A stretch of DNA of 64,000 bases from Acetobacteraceae bacterium H6797 (GCA_015223225.1 JADFCQ010000002.1:699354-763353), one strand, 5' to 3'; counted from the stretch's first letter, positions 37,176 to 46,308 are shown. Numbers and translations are program-made. The notes: generated by a model from the sequence alone, not told the origin.

Positions 37176-37220
37176 TATGGGGCGCCGCCCCCATACCCCG
37201 GCCGGGGAGGTATGACCTCC
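37176..37220. terminator. Three adjacent palindromes between convergent genes
   Basis: TATGGGG/CCCCATA (stem 37176-37182 and 37189-37195), the 12-base perfect palindrome CCCCGGCCGGGG (37196-37207) and GGAGGT-ATG-ACCTCC (37206-37220) follow each other between the monooxygenase and amidohydrolase stops. They would form stable hairpins on both strands and may stop both transcripts. The look is that of a dispersed GC-rich intergenic repeat. Confidence 0.55.
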
Positions 37221-37233
37221 TCGGGCCGCCCAG

Positions 37234-38325
37234 CTACTTGCTCACAATGACGGCGACGGGGCCGCCGCCGGGGGGGCCCTGGTGCTCGGCACCGCCGGAG
37301 ACATAGATCTCGGCATGGCCGATCAGCCCTGCCAAGGCGCCCGCGACGAAGCCGCGCGCATGGCGGGTCGAAGAGATATCGCTGTCATCCAGCATCGTAT
37401 GCCGTAGCCCGCGCAGCTTGCCGTCGGGCGAGGCTTCGGCCTTGCCCAGCAGCGCCATCATCTTCAGCCGCTCCGTCCCACCGAGTTGTCCCATCGGCGA
37501 CAGCCCCGCCCGCATCAGCGCGGCGCGCACCGGCTCGATATCGATGGCATCGGTCATCACGCCATGCTCGATGGTCAGCGGCCCGCCCCAATCGGGCCCC
37601 ACGCCCATCAGCACGATCTCATGGCCCAGCAATTCGATCCCCGCCGAGCAAGAGGCCACGCTCGAGGCCAGGGACCAGTCGCGGCAAATGGCCTCGTCGC
37701 TTAATTGCTCGGCCTGCACCTCGCCTAGCGCCAGGGCCACGCCCAGGGCCGAGGCGCCGCGCGAATAGCCCATGGAGCGCAGCGTATCCTTGACCGCGAC
37801 CGTCTCCCCCCTCGCTTCCGCCGCCGCCACGCGGGTGGAGGTCAGGAGCGGGCATTTCACCTGCACGAAATGCACATCCGCATGGTCGCTGATCCCGGCA
37901 TCGCGCATCGCGGCCTCGACGCCTTCGGCCACCATTCGCACCTGCGCCATTCGACCCAGCCCCTCGGGCGGCAGGTCCGGCGTATGCGCCCGGCCGATCG
38001 CGAGCGAAGGCCCGCCTTCCAGCCCCGGCACCTCAGCCCGGGTAAAGACGATCCAATGCGGGCTCATCCCGCCTTCCGTCCCACCTGACATCACGAGGCA
38101 GACCTGCCTGGCCGCTTCCGGCGCCAGATGCCGCTCCAGCATCAGCCCGAGCGACTGGGCCGCATAGCCGCGCGAGAAGTCGTTCACGCAGCCATTGCCC
38201 TCCGTCTTGCCGATGATCGCGACGATGGAGGCCGGATTGAGCCGCCCGCCCGCGATCAGCGCCTCGATGCCCGAGACATCGTCGGGCCCGGCGGCGGGGA
38301 TACGGTGGACCTGAGCCTGACGCAT
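37234..38325 (-). CDS. Ring-opening amidohydrolase (barbiturase / cyanuric acid amidohydrolase family)
   Basis: A 363-residue protein of the AtzD/TrzD/barbiturase family (PF09663). Three related repeats are visible, each with a Ser/Gly-rich loop: SGGTEGGMSPHW, VASCSAGIELLGHE and SGGAEHQGPPGGGP, with the paired lysines expected of the Ser-Lys active sites. The family opens the ring of cyanuric acid or barbituric acid; which one is used here cannot be read. GGGAGA 6 bases upstream supports the ATG at 38325. Only 23 bases separate it from the upstream glycosyltransferase gene on the same strand, so co-transcription is possible. Confidence 0.9.
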   Translation of the reverse strand: MRQAQVHRIPAAGPDDVSGIEALIAGGRLNPASIVAIIGKTEGNGCVNDFSRGYAAQSLGLMLERHLAPEAARQVCLVMSGGTEGGMSPHWIVFTRAEVPGLEGGPSLAIGRAHTPDLPPEGLGRMAQVRMVAEGVEAAMRDAGISDHADVHFVQVKCPLLTSTRVAAAEARGETVAVKDTLRSMGYSRGASALGVALALGEVQAEQLSDEAICRDWSLASSVASCSAGIELLGHEIVLMGVGPDWGGPLTIEHGVMTDAIDIEPVRAALMRAGLSPMGQLGGTERLKMMALLGKAEASPDGKLRGLRHTMLDDSDISSTRHARGFVAGALAGLIGHAEIYVSGGAEHQGPPGGGPVAVIVSK

Positions 38326-38348
38326 GCTTTTCTCCCGGCGGCGGCGCG

Positions 38349-40310
38349 CTATTCGAAAGCCCGCTGCATGAGGATGCGGGCGAGGCGCCACGGGCTCAGC
38401 CGGGCGACCGACCGAACGTAAACACCGGAGAATAGTTTTCGTATCATCGCGACCTGCTGGTCGGGAGACGGGTCGAAGGCCACATGCCCACTATCATGCT
38501 GTACCCGTCGGATTTCCCCCTGCACTGGCCCCACCCCGGCCAAGTCAAGCCGCACCTGCGCGCCACGGCCAAGCCCTAGCCCCGGCGGCAGCGCGACGCG
38601 GCAGCCGATCAGCGAAATATCGGTGATCCGCACCGGCGCCCGGCCACCTTCCCAATCCATCTCGGCGGCCTCATCGGCGACGAAGCGTTCCTCCCGCCGG
38701 AAGCGCGGCCGCTCGATGCACATCAGCGAAGCGACCGCGAGGGTGATGACGTTATAGAGGCTCCAGAAGAGGTTCATGGTCTCGACCTCGGGCGAAGTTC
38801 CCGCCATGGGGCCCCGCAGCACGCCGAGCAGGAGACCGCCCAGCGTCAGCCCGGCGGCCGCGAGGAACCAGGAGACGAGCGACCATTGCACCACCGTCTC
38901 GTCGCGCATCGCGCCCTTGGCCGTCACCTTGAACTTCTGGTTCCGCGAGCCGAAAAGCCCGATCGCGCTGGCCCGCAGTGACTCGCGGCAGACCAATAGC
39001 GCCATGGCCTCGGCCAGGACGGGCACATTCGTCCCGCGGCTCACCCAGCCCAGGAAGGTGACGCAGCAGACCCAATAGGGGCCGAGATTCTCCACGATGC
39101 CGGCGAGATCGGCCCGCATCACCACCAGCCCACACCACCAATAGAGGATCGGGACCAGGATGCAGAGCACGCGAATCAGCGCGCCTACCGTCCAGAAGAG
39201 CACCGTATCCAGCGTATGCAGCCGCATCAGCAGCGGCGTGGGCGCTTTGCCGAAAGGCCCCCAGGGCGTGCGCACGATCTGCATGGTGCCGAGGCACCAG
39301 CGGCCGCGCTGCGTCAGGTATTCCTGCAGGCCCTCGGGCGCGAGGCCCACGGTCAGCGGCTCGTTCAGATAGACCGTCCGATAGCCCAGCCCCTTGAGCT
39401 TGATGGAGAGCAGCAGATCCTCCGTCACACTCTCGGTCGGGAAGCCGCCGATGAGCTTCAGGCAGGAGGCCCGCACCAGCGCCGAGGTGCCGCAGGAAAA
39501 GGCGGTGCCATGCGCGTCTTTCGAGGACAGGATCACGTCGAAGAAGAAGCGCTGCTCGTCGGGCACGATGGCCGCGGCGCCAAGATTGAGCTGGATCGGG
39601 TCGGGGTTGAAGAAATGCTGCGGCGTCTGCACCACGCCGACCTTCTCGTCATGCATCAGCGCGCAGGCGCGAGAGAGGAAGGCGGGCGTCGGCACGAAAT
39701 CGGCGTCGAGCACGGCAATGACGTCGGGCGGCTCCGGCAGGGTATGAAGCCAGTTGATGGTGGCGTTCATATTGCCCGCCTTGCCGTGTTTGTTGTCGCC
39801 CCGAGTGCGATAGCCCGCCCCGAGTTTCTCCGACATTTCGGCAAGCCAGGGCCGGCGCCCGTCATCCAGCACCCAGACGCGGAAGCGCGGATAATCCTGC
39901 GCCAGAGCGCCGACGATGGTGCGGCGGAGGATTTCCTTCTGCTCGTTATAGGTGGGGATGACGACGTCGATCAGCGGCGGGCCGCCGGGAAAGCCCTGCA
40001 CCGGATGATCGGTGGCTTCCTGGCTGCGGTCCGTCGTGCGCGAGAGCACATGCAGCAGCAGCAGCCCCGCGAAGGAACTCGAGGCTTCCACGGCGAAGAA
40101 GCCCCAGGAGGTGAGGCTCTCGAAGGAAAGGTCGAAAACCGGCAGCGTCTCCGTGACGCGCCAATAGAGATAGCGCACCAGCAGCAGCACGGTGAGCCAG
40201 GCGCCGATGAAACGGACGATGCGGTTATCGGGCCGGACTTGCGGCAGAATAAGGAATCCCGCTGCCAGGATCAGCAGAACCGGCGCGAAGGAGGTCGCCA
40301 GATCGCCCAT
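38349..40310 (-). CDS. Membrane GT2 glycosyltransferase with C-terminal PilZ domain (beta-glucan synthase-like)
   Basis: A 653-residue processive GT2 synthase. Two N-terminal helices precede a cytosolic catalytic domain with VVIPTYNEQ, the DD motif in WVLDDGR, DADFVPTPA, TED and QRGRWCLG; several helices follow. The C-terminal segment carries PilZ residues RREER and DISLIGC, so c-di-GMP binding is predicted. It resembles BcsA, CrdS and the Sinorhizobium mixed-linkage glucan synthase BgsA. It lies 5 bases downstream of an HlyD-type gene, the bgsBA order. The polymer made is unknown. No outer-membrane porin or cellulase gene is nearby. Confidence 0.9.
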   Translation of the reverse strand: MGDLATSFAPVLLILAAGFLILPQVRPDNRIVRFIGAWLTVLLLVRYLYWRVTETLPVFDLSFESLTSWGFFAVEASSSFAGLLLLHVLSRTTDRSQEATDHPVQGFPGGPPLIDVVIPTYNEQKEILRRTIVGALAQDYPRFRVWVLDDGRRPWLAEMSEKLGAGYRTRGDNKHGKAGNMNATINWLHTLPEPPDVIAVLDADFVPTPAFLSRACALMHDEKVGVVQTPQHFFNPDPIQLNLGAAAIVPDEQRFFFDVILSSKDAHGTAFSCGTSALVRASCLKLIGGFPTESVTEDLLLSIKLKGLGYRTVYLNEPLTVGLAPEGLQEYLTQRGRWCLGTMQIVRTPWGPFGKAPTPLLMRLHTLDTVLFWTVGALIRVLCILVPILYWWCGLVVMRADLAGIVENLGPYWVCCVTFLGWVSRGTNVPVLAEAMALLVCRESLRASAIGLFGSRNQKFKVTAKGAMRDETVVQWSLVSWFLAAAGLTLGGLLLGVLRGPMAGTSPEVETMNLFWSLYNVITLAVASLMCIERPRFRREERFVADEAAEMDWEGGRAPVRITDISLIGCRVALPPGLGLGRGAQVRLDLAGVGPVQGEIRRVQHDSGHVAFDPSPDQQVAMIRKLFSGVYVRSVARLSPWRLARILMQRAFE

Positions 40311-40315
40311 CGCCG

Positions 40316-41542
40316 CTACCGGAAGCGCAGCGTGCCGACGCGCCCGACCTCGCAGGAGGAGGCGAGGTTGAGCGGATCGACCCGCACCACCACGAGGAAG
40401 GTGCCGCGCGTTTCGGCCGGGCTCAACATCGGCGGCAGGAGCTGCATCACCGTGCCCCGGTGCTCCTCCTTCTCGCCCGCCGCGGTGAAGACGGCCTGCT
40501 GGCCGAGCCGCAGCGCGCGGAAGGCGCGTTCATCGAGTTCGGCCGTGACGATGGGCCGGCCGCATTCGATGAAATCGGCAATATCCTGGCCCTGGCGCAG
40601 GAATTCGCCATTCTGCGCCCGGAGCCGCACCATCCGGCCCCGCGCCGGCACCATCAGCGCCGCGTCGCGCAGCCGGCCGATGCGCTGCTGCTCGCGCTGC
40701 AATTGCGCCCTCATGGCCGCGAGCCGCGCCTGCTTCTCCGATTGCAGCGCCTGAAGCTCGATCTGGTTGAGCTTCAGCCGATCCTCGGTCTGCTGGGTGA
40801 TGGAGCGGTCGGTGGCGCTATCGGCGGTGAAGATGCCGGCCTGCGCCCCCTGCTCTTCCGCCACTACCGCGCTATGCCGCTCGGCCACGGTGCGCAGTTC
40901 CACCCGTGCCATCGCCAGGTCGCGCCGGAAATTCTCGGCCGCCACGCGCGTCGTCAGCCCCGCACGCAGAAGGCCATCGCTGCGGGCGACCGCCTGTTCG
41001 GCCTCGCGCAGCCGGGCCTGGGCGGCCTTGAGCGTCGCCTCGCTCTCCTTCAGCCGCTCCTGCAATTGCGCCGCGCGAGCATCGCGAAAGGCGCCGCCGC
41101 TGCGCTGCATCGCCTCCAGCTGGCCGTTGACGCCCGCGAGGCGCTGGGCGATGGCCGAAAGCTCGCCTTCGGCCACGATGATATTGGTGGAAAGCTCGGC
41201 GTGGCGGCTATCGTCCAACCGCTCGTTCACGATGCGGCCGAAGCTCTGGCCCTGCTCCATCAAGGCGCCGGGCAGGCGCTCATTGGCATCCAGCGTGCCT
41301 TCGATCGGGGCGCGGAGGGTGAAGGGCGCGCCGCTCAGCACGGCATTCCCGGCCGAGACGGTGAAGAAGCGGTCATAGAGAAAGAGCAGCGCCACCGCGA
41401 GCGCCAGCACCCCGGCGCCGATGCGCAGGAGGCGCCCTCGCCCGCCGGTCTGAGCGGGTGGTGGAGGCGCGGGCTCGGCTTTCGAAGCCGGCGAAGTCGT
41501 CGAGGGCGCCGGCACAACCGAGTCTTTCGTCTTATGCTCCAT
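40316..41542 (-). CDS. HlyD-family membrane fusion protein (BgsB-like)
   Basis: A 408-residue periplasmic adaptor. One N-terminal transmembrane helix (about residues 40-58) follows a Pro/Ala-rich cytoplasmic tail. A lipoyl-like half (FTLRAPIEGTLDANERL), a long coiled coil (about 110-285) and a beta-barrel end (MVPARGRMVRLRAQNGEFL) complete the adaptor shape. CGGAG 8 bases upstream supports the ATG at 41542. No ABC transporter is nearby. Placement directly upstream of the glycosyltransferase suggests that it guides the nascent polysaccharide, as BgsB is thought to do in Sinorhizobium. Confidence 0.87.
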   Translation of the reverse strand: MEHKTKDSVVPAPSTTSPASKAEPAPPPPAQTGGRGRLLRIGAGVLALAVALLFLYDRFFTVSAGNAVLSGAPFTLRAPIEGTLDANERLPGALMEQGQSFGRIVNERLDDSRHAELSTNIIVAEGELSAIAQRLAGVNGQLEAMQRSGGAFRDARAAQLQERLKESEATLKAAQARLREAEQAVARSDGLLRAGLTTRVAAENFRRDLAMARVELRTVAERHSAVVAEEQGAQAGIFTADSATDRSITQQTEDRLKLNQIELQALQSEKQARLAAMRAQLQREQQRIGRLRDAALMVPARGRMVRLRAQNGEFLRQGQDIADFIECGRPIVTAELDERAFRALRLGQQAVFTAAGEKEEHRGTVMQLLPPMLSPAETRGTFLVVVRVDPLNLASSCEVGRVGTLRFR

Positions 41543-41627
41543 TCGGCGCTCCGGTCGCGGCACGCAAGCTCGAACTAAGACTTCCCGGATCGGGCGGCGC
41601 TTTCAAGGCCCGAGACGTAAGGCTTTG

Positions 41628-43229
41628 TCAGAAAGCCAACGGTATCGCCTGAATGACCAGCGGCAGTGCCCTCACCTCGGCCAGAACTCGCTCGGGCACT
41701 TCGCCATCCAGCGCCACGAGGCAGAGCGCATCGCCGCCGCGCAAGGCACGGCCGAGATGGAAGGTCGCGATATTCACCCCCGCCTCGGCCAGGAGGGAGC
41801 CGAATCGACCGATGAAGCCCGGCCTGTCCTGGTTCGAGACGGCCAGCATATACGGCGCAAATTCCGCCTCCATGCCGATGCCTTGCAGCTCGACCAGCCT
41901 CGGCTTACCGCCCGCGAAAAGCGTGCCCGCCGCGCTATGGCGGCCTTCGCCGGTCATAATTGTGAGCCGAACCTGGGTGGCGTAGTCACCGGCCCTTTCC
42001 ACCACCGTCTCGGCCAGTTCGATGCCCCGCTCCCGGGCGATGACGGGGGCATTGACCATATTCACCGCGCCGAAAAGCGGCGCCAGCGCGCCCGCGAGGG
42101 CGGCGGCGGTGAGCGGCTTGTGGTTCAGCGCGGCGGCCTGGCCCTCATAGGCGAGTTCGATTCCGCTGATCGCGGCCCGCTCGCCTGCCGGCCGTGCGGC
42201 CACGATCTGCCCCAGCAGCGAGCCCAGCAACCGGCAGAGCGTCATATAGGGCTTGAGGCGCGGCGCTTCCTCGGCCGTCACGTTCGGCATGTTCAGCGCA
42301 TTCTCGACCGTGCCGGCGAGGAGGAAATCGGCCATCTGCGCCGCGATCTGCTGCGCGACCTTCTCCTGCGCCTCGGCCGTGGCCGCGCCCAGATGCGGGG
42401 TGCAGACCACCTGTTCCAGCGCGAAAAGCGGGCTTTCCGTCGCGGGTTCCGTCTCGAAGACGTCGAGCCCGGCGCCGGCCACATGCCCCGCCTTGATCGC
42501 CTCGTAGAGCGCCGCCTCGTCGATCAGCCCGCCACGGGAGCAGTTGATGATCCTCACCCCCGGCTTGGTCGCGAAAATCGCCTCGCGCGAGAGGATGTCG
42601 CGCGTCTCGGCCGTAAGCGGCGTATGGAGCGAGATGAAATCGGCCCGCGCCAGGAGCGACGCGAGATCGACCTTCTCCACCCCCAATTCCACCGCCCGCT
42701 TCTCGGTGAGATAGGGGTCGGCCGCGATCACGCGCATCTTCAGCCCATTGGCGCGGTCCGCGACGATGGCGCCCACATTGCCGCAGCCGATGAGGCCCAG
42801 CACCTTTCCCGTCACCTCGACGCCGAGGAAGCGATGCTTTTCCCAATGCCCCGCCTTGGTGGATTGGCTCGCCAGCGGCAATTGCCGCGCCAGGGCGAAG
42901 AGCATGGCGATGGCATGCTCGGCCGTGGTGATGGCATTGCCATAGGGCGTGTTCATCACCACGACGCCGCGCGCGGTGGCGCTCGTCAGATCGATATTGT
43001 CGATCCCGATGCCCGCGCGGCCCACGACGCGCAGCCGCGGCGCTGCCTCGAGCAATTCGCGCGTCACCTTGGTGCCGCTGCGGATCGCGAGGCCATCATA
43101 GCCGCCGATGACGGCCCGCAATTCGGCCGGGCCGAGACCGACCCGCACCTCCGCCTCGATGCCCCGCTCGCGGAAGAGGGCCACCGCCGAGGGGGAGAGC
43201 CGTTCCGCGATCAGGACACGGGGCGCCAT
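41628..43229 (-). CDS. serA: D-3-phosphoglycerate dehydrogenase
   Basis: A 533-residue long-form SerA (type I) with NAD-binding domain (GLIGCGNVGAIVADRA), the Arg motif IINCSRGGLIDE, the Glu region and catalytic His in CTPHLGAATAEAQ, then an intervening ASB domain and a C-terminal ACT domain (about 455-530, MLAVSNQDRPGFIG). It takes the first step of serine synthesis, oxidising 3-phosphoglycerate. The start lies 2 bases after the serC stop, so the two are one operon. The ACT domain suggests feedback control by serine. Confidence 0.97.
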   Translation of the reverse strand: MAPRVLIAERLSPSAVALFRERGIEAEVRVGLGPAELRAVIGGYDGLAIRSGTKVTRELLEAAPRLRVVGRAGIGIDNIDLTSATARGVVVMNTPYGNAITTAEHAIAMLFALARQLPLASQSTKAGHWEKHRFLGVEVTGKVLGLIGCGNVGAIVADRANGLKMRVIAADPYLTEKRAVELGVEKVDLASLLARADFISLHTPLTAETRDILSREAIFATKPGVRIINCSRGGLIDEAALYEAIKAGHVAGAGLDVFETEPATESPLFALEQVVCTPHLGAATAEAQEKVAQQIAAQMADFLLAGTVENALNMPNVTAEEAPRLKPYMTLCRLLGSLLGQIVAARPAGERAAISGIELAYEGQAAALNHKPLTAAALAGALAPLFGAVNMVNAPVIARERGIELAETVVERAGDYATQVRLTIMTGEGRHSAAGTLFAGGKPRLVELQGIGMEAEFAPYMLAVSNQDRPGFIGRFGSLLAEAGVNIATFHLGRALRGGDALCLVALDGEVPERVLAEVRALPLVIQAIPLAF

Positions 43230-43231
43230 GG

Positions 43232-44398
43232 TCAGTACCCCGCCGCGACCTCAGCCAGCGCCCAGTCGAGCCAGGGCAGCAGCGCCTCGATATTGGCGGT
43301 CTCGACCGTGGCGCCGCCCCAGAGGCGCAGGCCCGGGGGCGCATCGCGATAGGAGGCGGCGTCGAGCGCGACGCCCTCCTTTTCCAGCAGCGCGGCGATT
43401 TTCTTCGCCGCCGTTGCCTGATCCCCCTCCGGCAGCGCCTTGAACCAGGGCGCGGTCACCAGCAGGCAAATGGAGGTGCAGGAGCGGATTTCCGGCCGGC
43501 TCGCGAGGAAGCCGTAGCCCGCACCCCCGTCGATCCAGCGGCTGATGGCGGCCAGATTGCCCTCCGAGCGTGCGATCAGCCCCTTGAGCCCGCCGACGCT
43601 CTCGGCCCAGCGCAGCCCGTCGATCGCATCCTCGACGCAGAGCAGCGAGGGAGTGTTGATCGTATCGCCCTTGAAGATGCCCTCGATAAGCTTCCCGCCC
43701 TTGGTCAGGCGGAAGATCTTGGGCAGGGGACGGCCGCTGTCGAAGCTTTCCAGCCGCTCCACGGCGCGGGGCGAGAGAGCCAGCATGCCATGCGCCGCCT
43801 CGCCGCCCAGCACCTTCTGCCAGGACCAGGTGACGACATCGAGCTTGTCCCACGGCAGGTCCATGGCGAAGGCGGCGCTGGTCGCGTCGCAGATGGCCAG
43901 GCCCTCGCGGTCATCGGGGATGAAATCGGCATTGGGCAGGCGCACGCCGCTGGTCGTGCCATTCCAGACGAAGACGAGGTCGCGCTTGCCATCGACCTGG
44001 CTCAGATCCGGCAGCTCGCCATAGGGTGCCTTGATCTGGCGAACATCCGGCAGCTTGAGCTGCGTCGTGATGTCGGTCGCCCATTCGCCGGAGAAGCTTT
44101 CCCAGACCAGCACATCCACCCCGCGCGGGCCGAGCATCGACCAGAGCGCCATCTCGACCGCGCCGGTATCCGACGCCGGCACGATGCCGAGGCGCCAGCC
44201 CTCCGGCATGCCGAGCACGGATTTCGAGAGGGTGATGACCTCCTCGATCCGCGCCTTGGGCTCTTTCGCGCGATGGCTGCGGCCGAGGAAGGCGCCCGAG
44301 AGGGCCTCCAAGGTCCAGCCCGGGCGCTTGGCGCAGGGGCCCGAGGAGAATTGCGGATTCGCCGGACGGAGTCCGGGCTTGGGATTGGCTTGCGCCAT
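43232..44398 (-). CDS. serC: Phosphoserine aminotransferase
   Basis: A 388-residue class V PLP aminotransferase of the type-2 (alphaproteobacterial/Methanosarcina-like) SerC group. [17 protein letters not shown] at the start and the PLP lysine in [11 protein letters not shown] are the key signatures. It converts 3-phosphohydroxypyruvate to phosphoserine. It is first in the serC-serA operon; GGGAG lies 7 bases before the ATG. A small GC-rich hairpin lies in its leader (see regulatory feature), which might be an instance of the known serC RNA motif. Confidence 0.96.
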   Translation of the reverse strand: MAQANPKPGLRPANPQFSSGPCAKRPGWTLEALSGAFLGRSHRAKEPKARIEEVITLSKSVLGMPEGWRLGIVPASDTGAVEMALWSMLGPRGVDVLVWESFSGEWATDITTQLKLPDVRQIKAPYGELPDLSQVDGKRDLVFVWNGTTSGVRLPNADFIPDDREGLAICDATSAAFAMDLPWDKLDVVTWSWQKVLGGEAAHGMLALSPRAVERLESFDSGRPLPKIFRLTKGGKLIEGIFKGDTINTPSLLCVEDAIDGLRWAESVGGLKGLIARSEGNLAAISRWIDGGAGYGFLASRPEIRSCTSICLLVTAPWFKALPEGDQATAAKKIAALLEKEGVALDAASYRDAPPGLRLWGGATVETANIEALLPWLDWALAEVAAGY

Positions 44399-44425
44399 CA
44401 GAAAGCTCCCTTCCAGAAGCGAATG

Positions 44426-44443
44426 CGCCCCGTTGGGGGGGCG
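44426..44443 (-). promoter_or_regulatory. Hairpin in the serC leader
   Basis: CGCCCC (44426-44431) and GGGGCG (44438-44443) pair around a 6-base loop, about 28 bases upstream of the serC ATG and before its Shine-Dalgarno GGGAG. A serC RNA motif is described in alphaproteobacterial serC leaders. I cannot confirm the match by eye. Confidence 0.35.
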
Positions 44444-44595
44444 TGGCCCGGCATCACCATCCTGTTTTCGCCCCCGCGCCGAAAGCCCGAACCCTCGCGA
44501 GGCGGCGATGCGGGGCCCGCATGACTGGCACCCCGCGGCTGGCCATGAGGCACAGGCCGGTGCAGGCTGGCGGTCTCCCTAAGGAAGGCCGCCGC

Positions 44596-45852
44596 ATGTC
44601 CGCATCCGCCCAGCCCCGCATCATCGTCGTCGGCGCAGGGCTGGTGGGCCTGGCGCTCGCCTGGCGGCTGCTGCGGGAGGGCGCGGCCGTCACGGTGCTG
44701 GATCGCGCGCCGCCCGGCGAAGGGGCGAGCTTCGGCAATGCGGGGGCGATCAGCTCCAGTTCGGTGCTTCCCGTCGGGATGCCGGGCATCGTGAAGCAGG
44801 TGCCGGGCATGCTGCTCGACCCGGCGGCACCGCTCCGTGTGCCGCCGCTCTATGGGCTGAAGGCCCTGCCCTGGTTCCTGCGCTTCATCGCGGCCAGCAA
44901 GCCCGAGCGCATCCCGGCGATTTCGGAGGCGCTCGCCGGGCTGCATACGCTGGCCCTCGAACAGCATCGCGCCCTCGCCGCCGAGGTGGGCGCGCCGGAG
45001 CTGATCAAGGCCAATGGCCATCTCTACCTCTATCGCGACGAGGCGCAGCTCGCGAAGGACGAGAGCAGCTGGGCGCTCCGCAAGGAATACGGCGCCGTCG
45101 TCGAGCCGCTGGACCGCGAGGGCATCCTGGCCCTGGAGCCGGAAGTCGGCCCCGCCTATCGCATCGGGCGATTCATGCCGCATCACGCCCATTGCTTCGA
45201 TCCGCATGCCTATTGCCTGGCGATCGCGGCGGCTTTCCAGCGGTCGGGCGGTGTGCTGCTGCGCGAGACGGTCGAGGCCATCACCGTCAGCGGCGGCCGA
45301 GTGACGGGCGTGCTGACCGACCAAGGCAGCCATGAATGCGACGAGCTGGCCCTGGCCGCGGGGGCCTATTCAGCCCGGCTCGCCGCGCCGCTGGGCTATC
45401 GCATCCCGCTCGAGACGCAGCGGGGCTATCACGTCATGCTGCCGCGGCCGGGCATCTCGCTCAGCCGCATCCTGGTGCCGGTGGACAAGAAGGTCTTCCT
45501 CACGCCCATGGCGGGCGGCATTCGCGTGGCGGGCACGGTGGAATTCGGCGGGCTCGAACGCCCTCCCACACCGGCCCGCGCCGCCATCCTGCCGGATCAT
45601 GCGCGGCAGACGCTGCCGGCGGTGAGCCTGGAGGGGGTGCAGGATTTCTGGATGGGCCATCGGCCCTGCCTGCCGGATTCGGTCCCGGTAATCGGCCCCG
45701 CGAAACGCCTGCCGGGCCTGTGGTTCGCCTTCGGGCATGGGCATCTCGGGGTGACGGGCGCGCCAGCCACGGCCGAACTTCTCGCCCCCGCGATGCTGGG
45801 CAGGCCGGTCAATCGCAGCCTCGAACCCTATGCGGCCGAGCGCTTCGATTGA
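44596..45852 (+). CDS. FAD-dependent D-amino-acid dehydrogenase-like oxidoreductase
   Basis: A 418-residue DAO/DadA family flavoprotein. The N-terminal dinucleotide motif is IIVVGAGLVGLALAWRLL, and the C-terminus has the FAD-binding WFAFGHGHLGVTGAPATAELL. The family oxidises D-amino acids, D-hydroxyproline or related N-substituted amino acids, passing electrons to the respiratory chain. AAGGAAGG about 8 bases upstream fixes the ATG at 44596. It is divergent from serC across about 200 bases. The substrate is unknown. Confidence 0.87.
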   Translation: MSASAQPRIIVVGAGLVGLALAWRLLREGAAVTVLDRAPPGEGASFGNAGAISSSSVLPVGMPGIVKQVPGMLLDPAAPLRVPPLYGLKALPWFLRFIAASKPERIPAISEALAGLHTLALEQHRALAAEVGAPELIKANGHLYLYRDEAQLAKDESSWALRKEYGAVVEPLDREGILALEPEVGPAYRIGRFMPHHAHCFDPHAYCLAIAAAFQRSGGVLLRETVEAITVSGGRVTGVLTDQGSHECDELALAAGAYSARLAAPLGYRIPLETQRGYHVMLPRPGISLSRILVPVDKKVFLTPMAGGIRVAGTVEFGGLERPPTPARAAILPDHARQTLPAVSLEGVQDFWMGHRPCLPDSVPVIGPAKRLPGLWFAFGHGHLGVTGAPATAELLAPAMLGRPVNRSLEPYAAERFD

Positions 45853-45858
45853 GGACCT

Positions 45859-46308
45859 TCATTCGCCCGGGGCGAGGCTCTTGATGAGTTCGAAGACGCG
45901 CTTGCGCACGGAAGGGTCGTTGATCCGGTAATAGGCGCGGACCAGTTCCAGCGTCTCGCGCTTATGCAGCGTATCGTCCTCGAAGCCTTCCTGCTGCTCG
46001 GCGAAGCCGGTCAGCCGGATGCGGGCCTGGCCGCCGCCGCCCATGGTATCGGGCATGTCGTCGAAGAAGAAGCCTATGGGCACGTCCAGCACGCGGGCGA
46101 GGTCGAAGAGGCGGCTCGCGCCGATGCGGTTCACGCCGCGCTCGTATTTCTGGACCTGCTGGAAGGTGAGCTTGAGCGCGTCGCCCAGCCGCTCCTGGCT
46201 CATGCCGAGAAGAGTGCGTCGCAACCGCACCCGGCTCCCGACATGGACGTCGATGGGGCTGGGACGATGTTCCTTATCGGCGCGTTCAAACGCCTCATCG
46301 CTCGGCAT
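45859..46308 (-). CDS. XRE-family helix-turn-helix regulator
   Basis: A 149-residue regulator with an HTH_3 domain (about residues 19-78). The block VGSRVRLRRTLLGMSQERLG, then FQQVQKYERGVNRIGASRL, is a highly conserved alphaproteobacterial XRE type found next to lnt. The C-terminal region (about 85-149) is the family tail and probably mediates dimerisation. AGCGGAGG lies about 7 bases before the ATG. The target genes are not known. It is separated from lnt by 150 bases that contain its promoter. Confidence 0.9.
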   Translation of the reverse strand: MPSDEAFERADKEHRPSPIDVHVGSRVRLRRTLLGMSQERLGDALKLTFQQVQKYERGVNRIGASRLFDLARVLDVPIGFFFDDMPDTMGGGGQARIRLTGFAEQQEGFEDDTLHKRETLELVRAYYRINDPSVRKRVFELIKSLAPGE

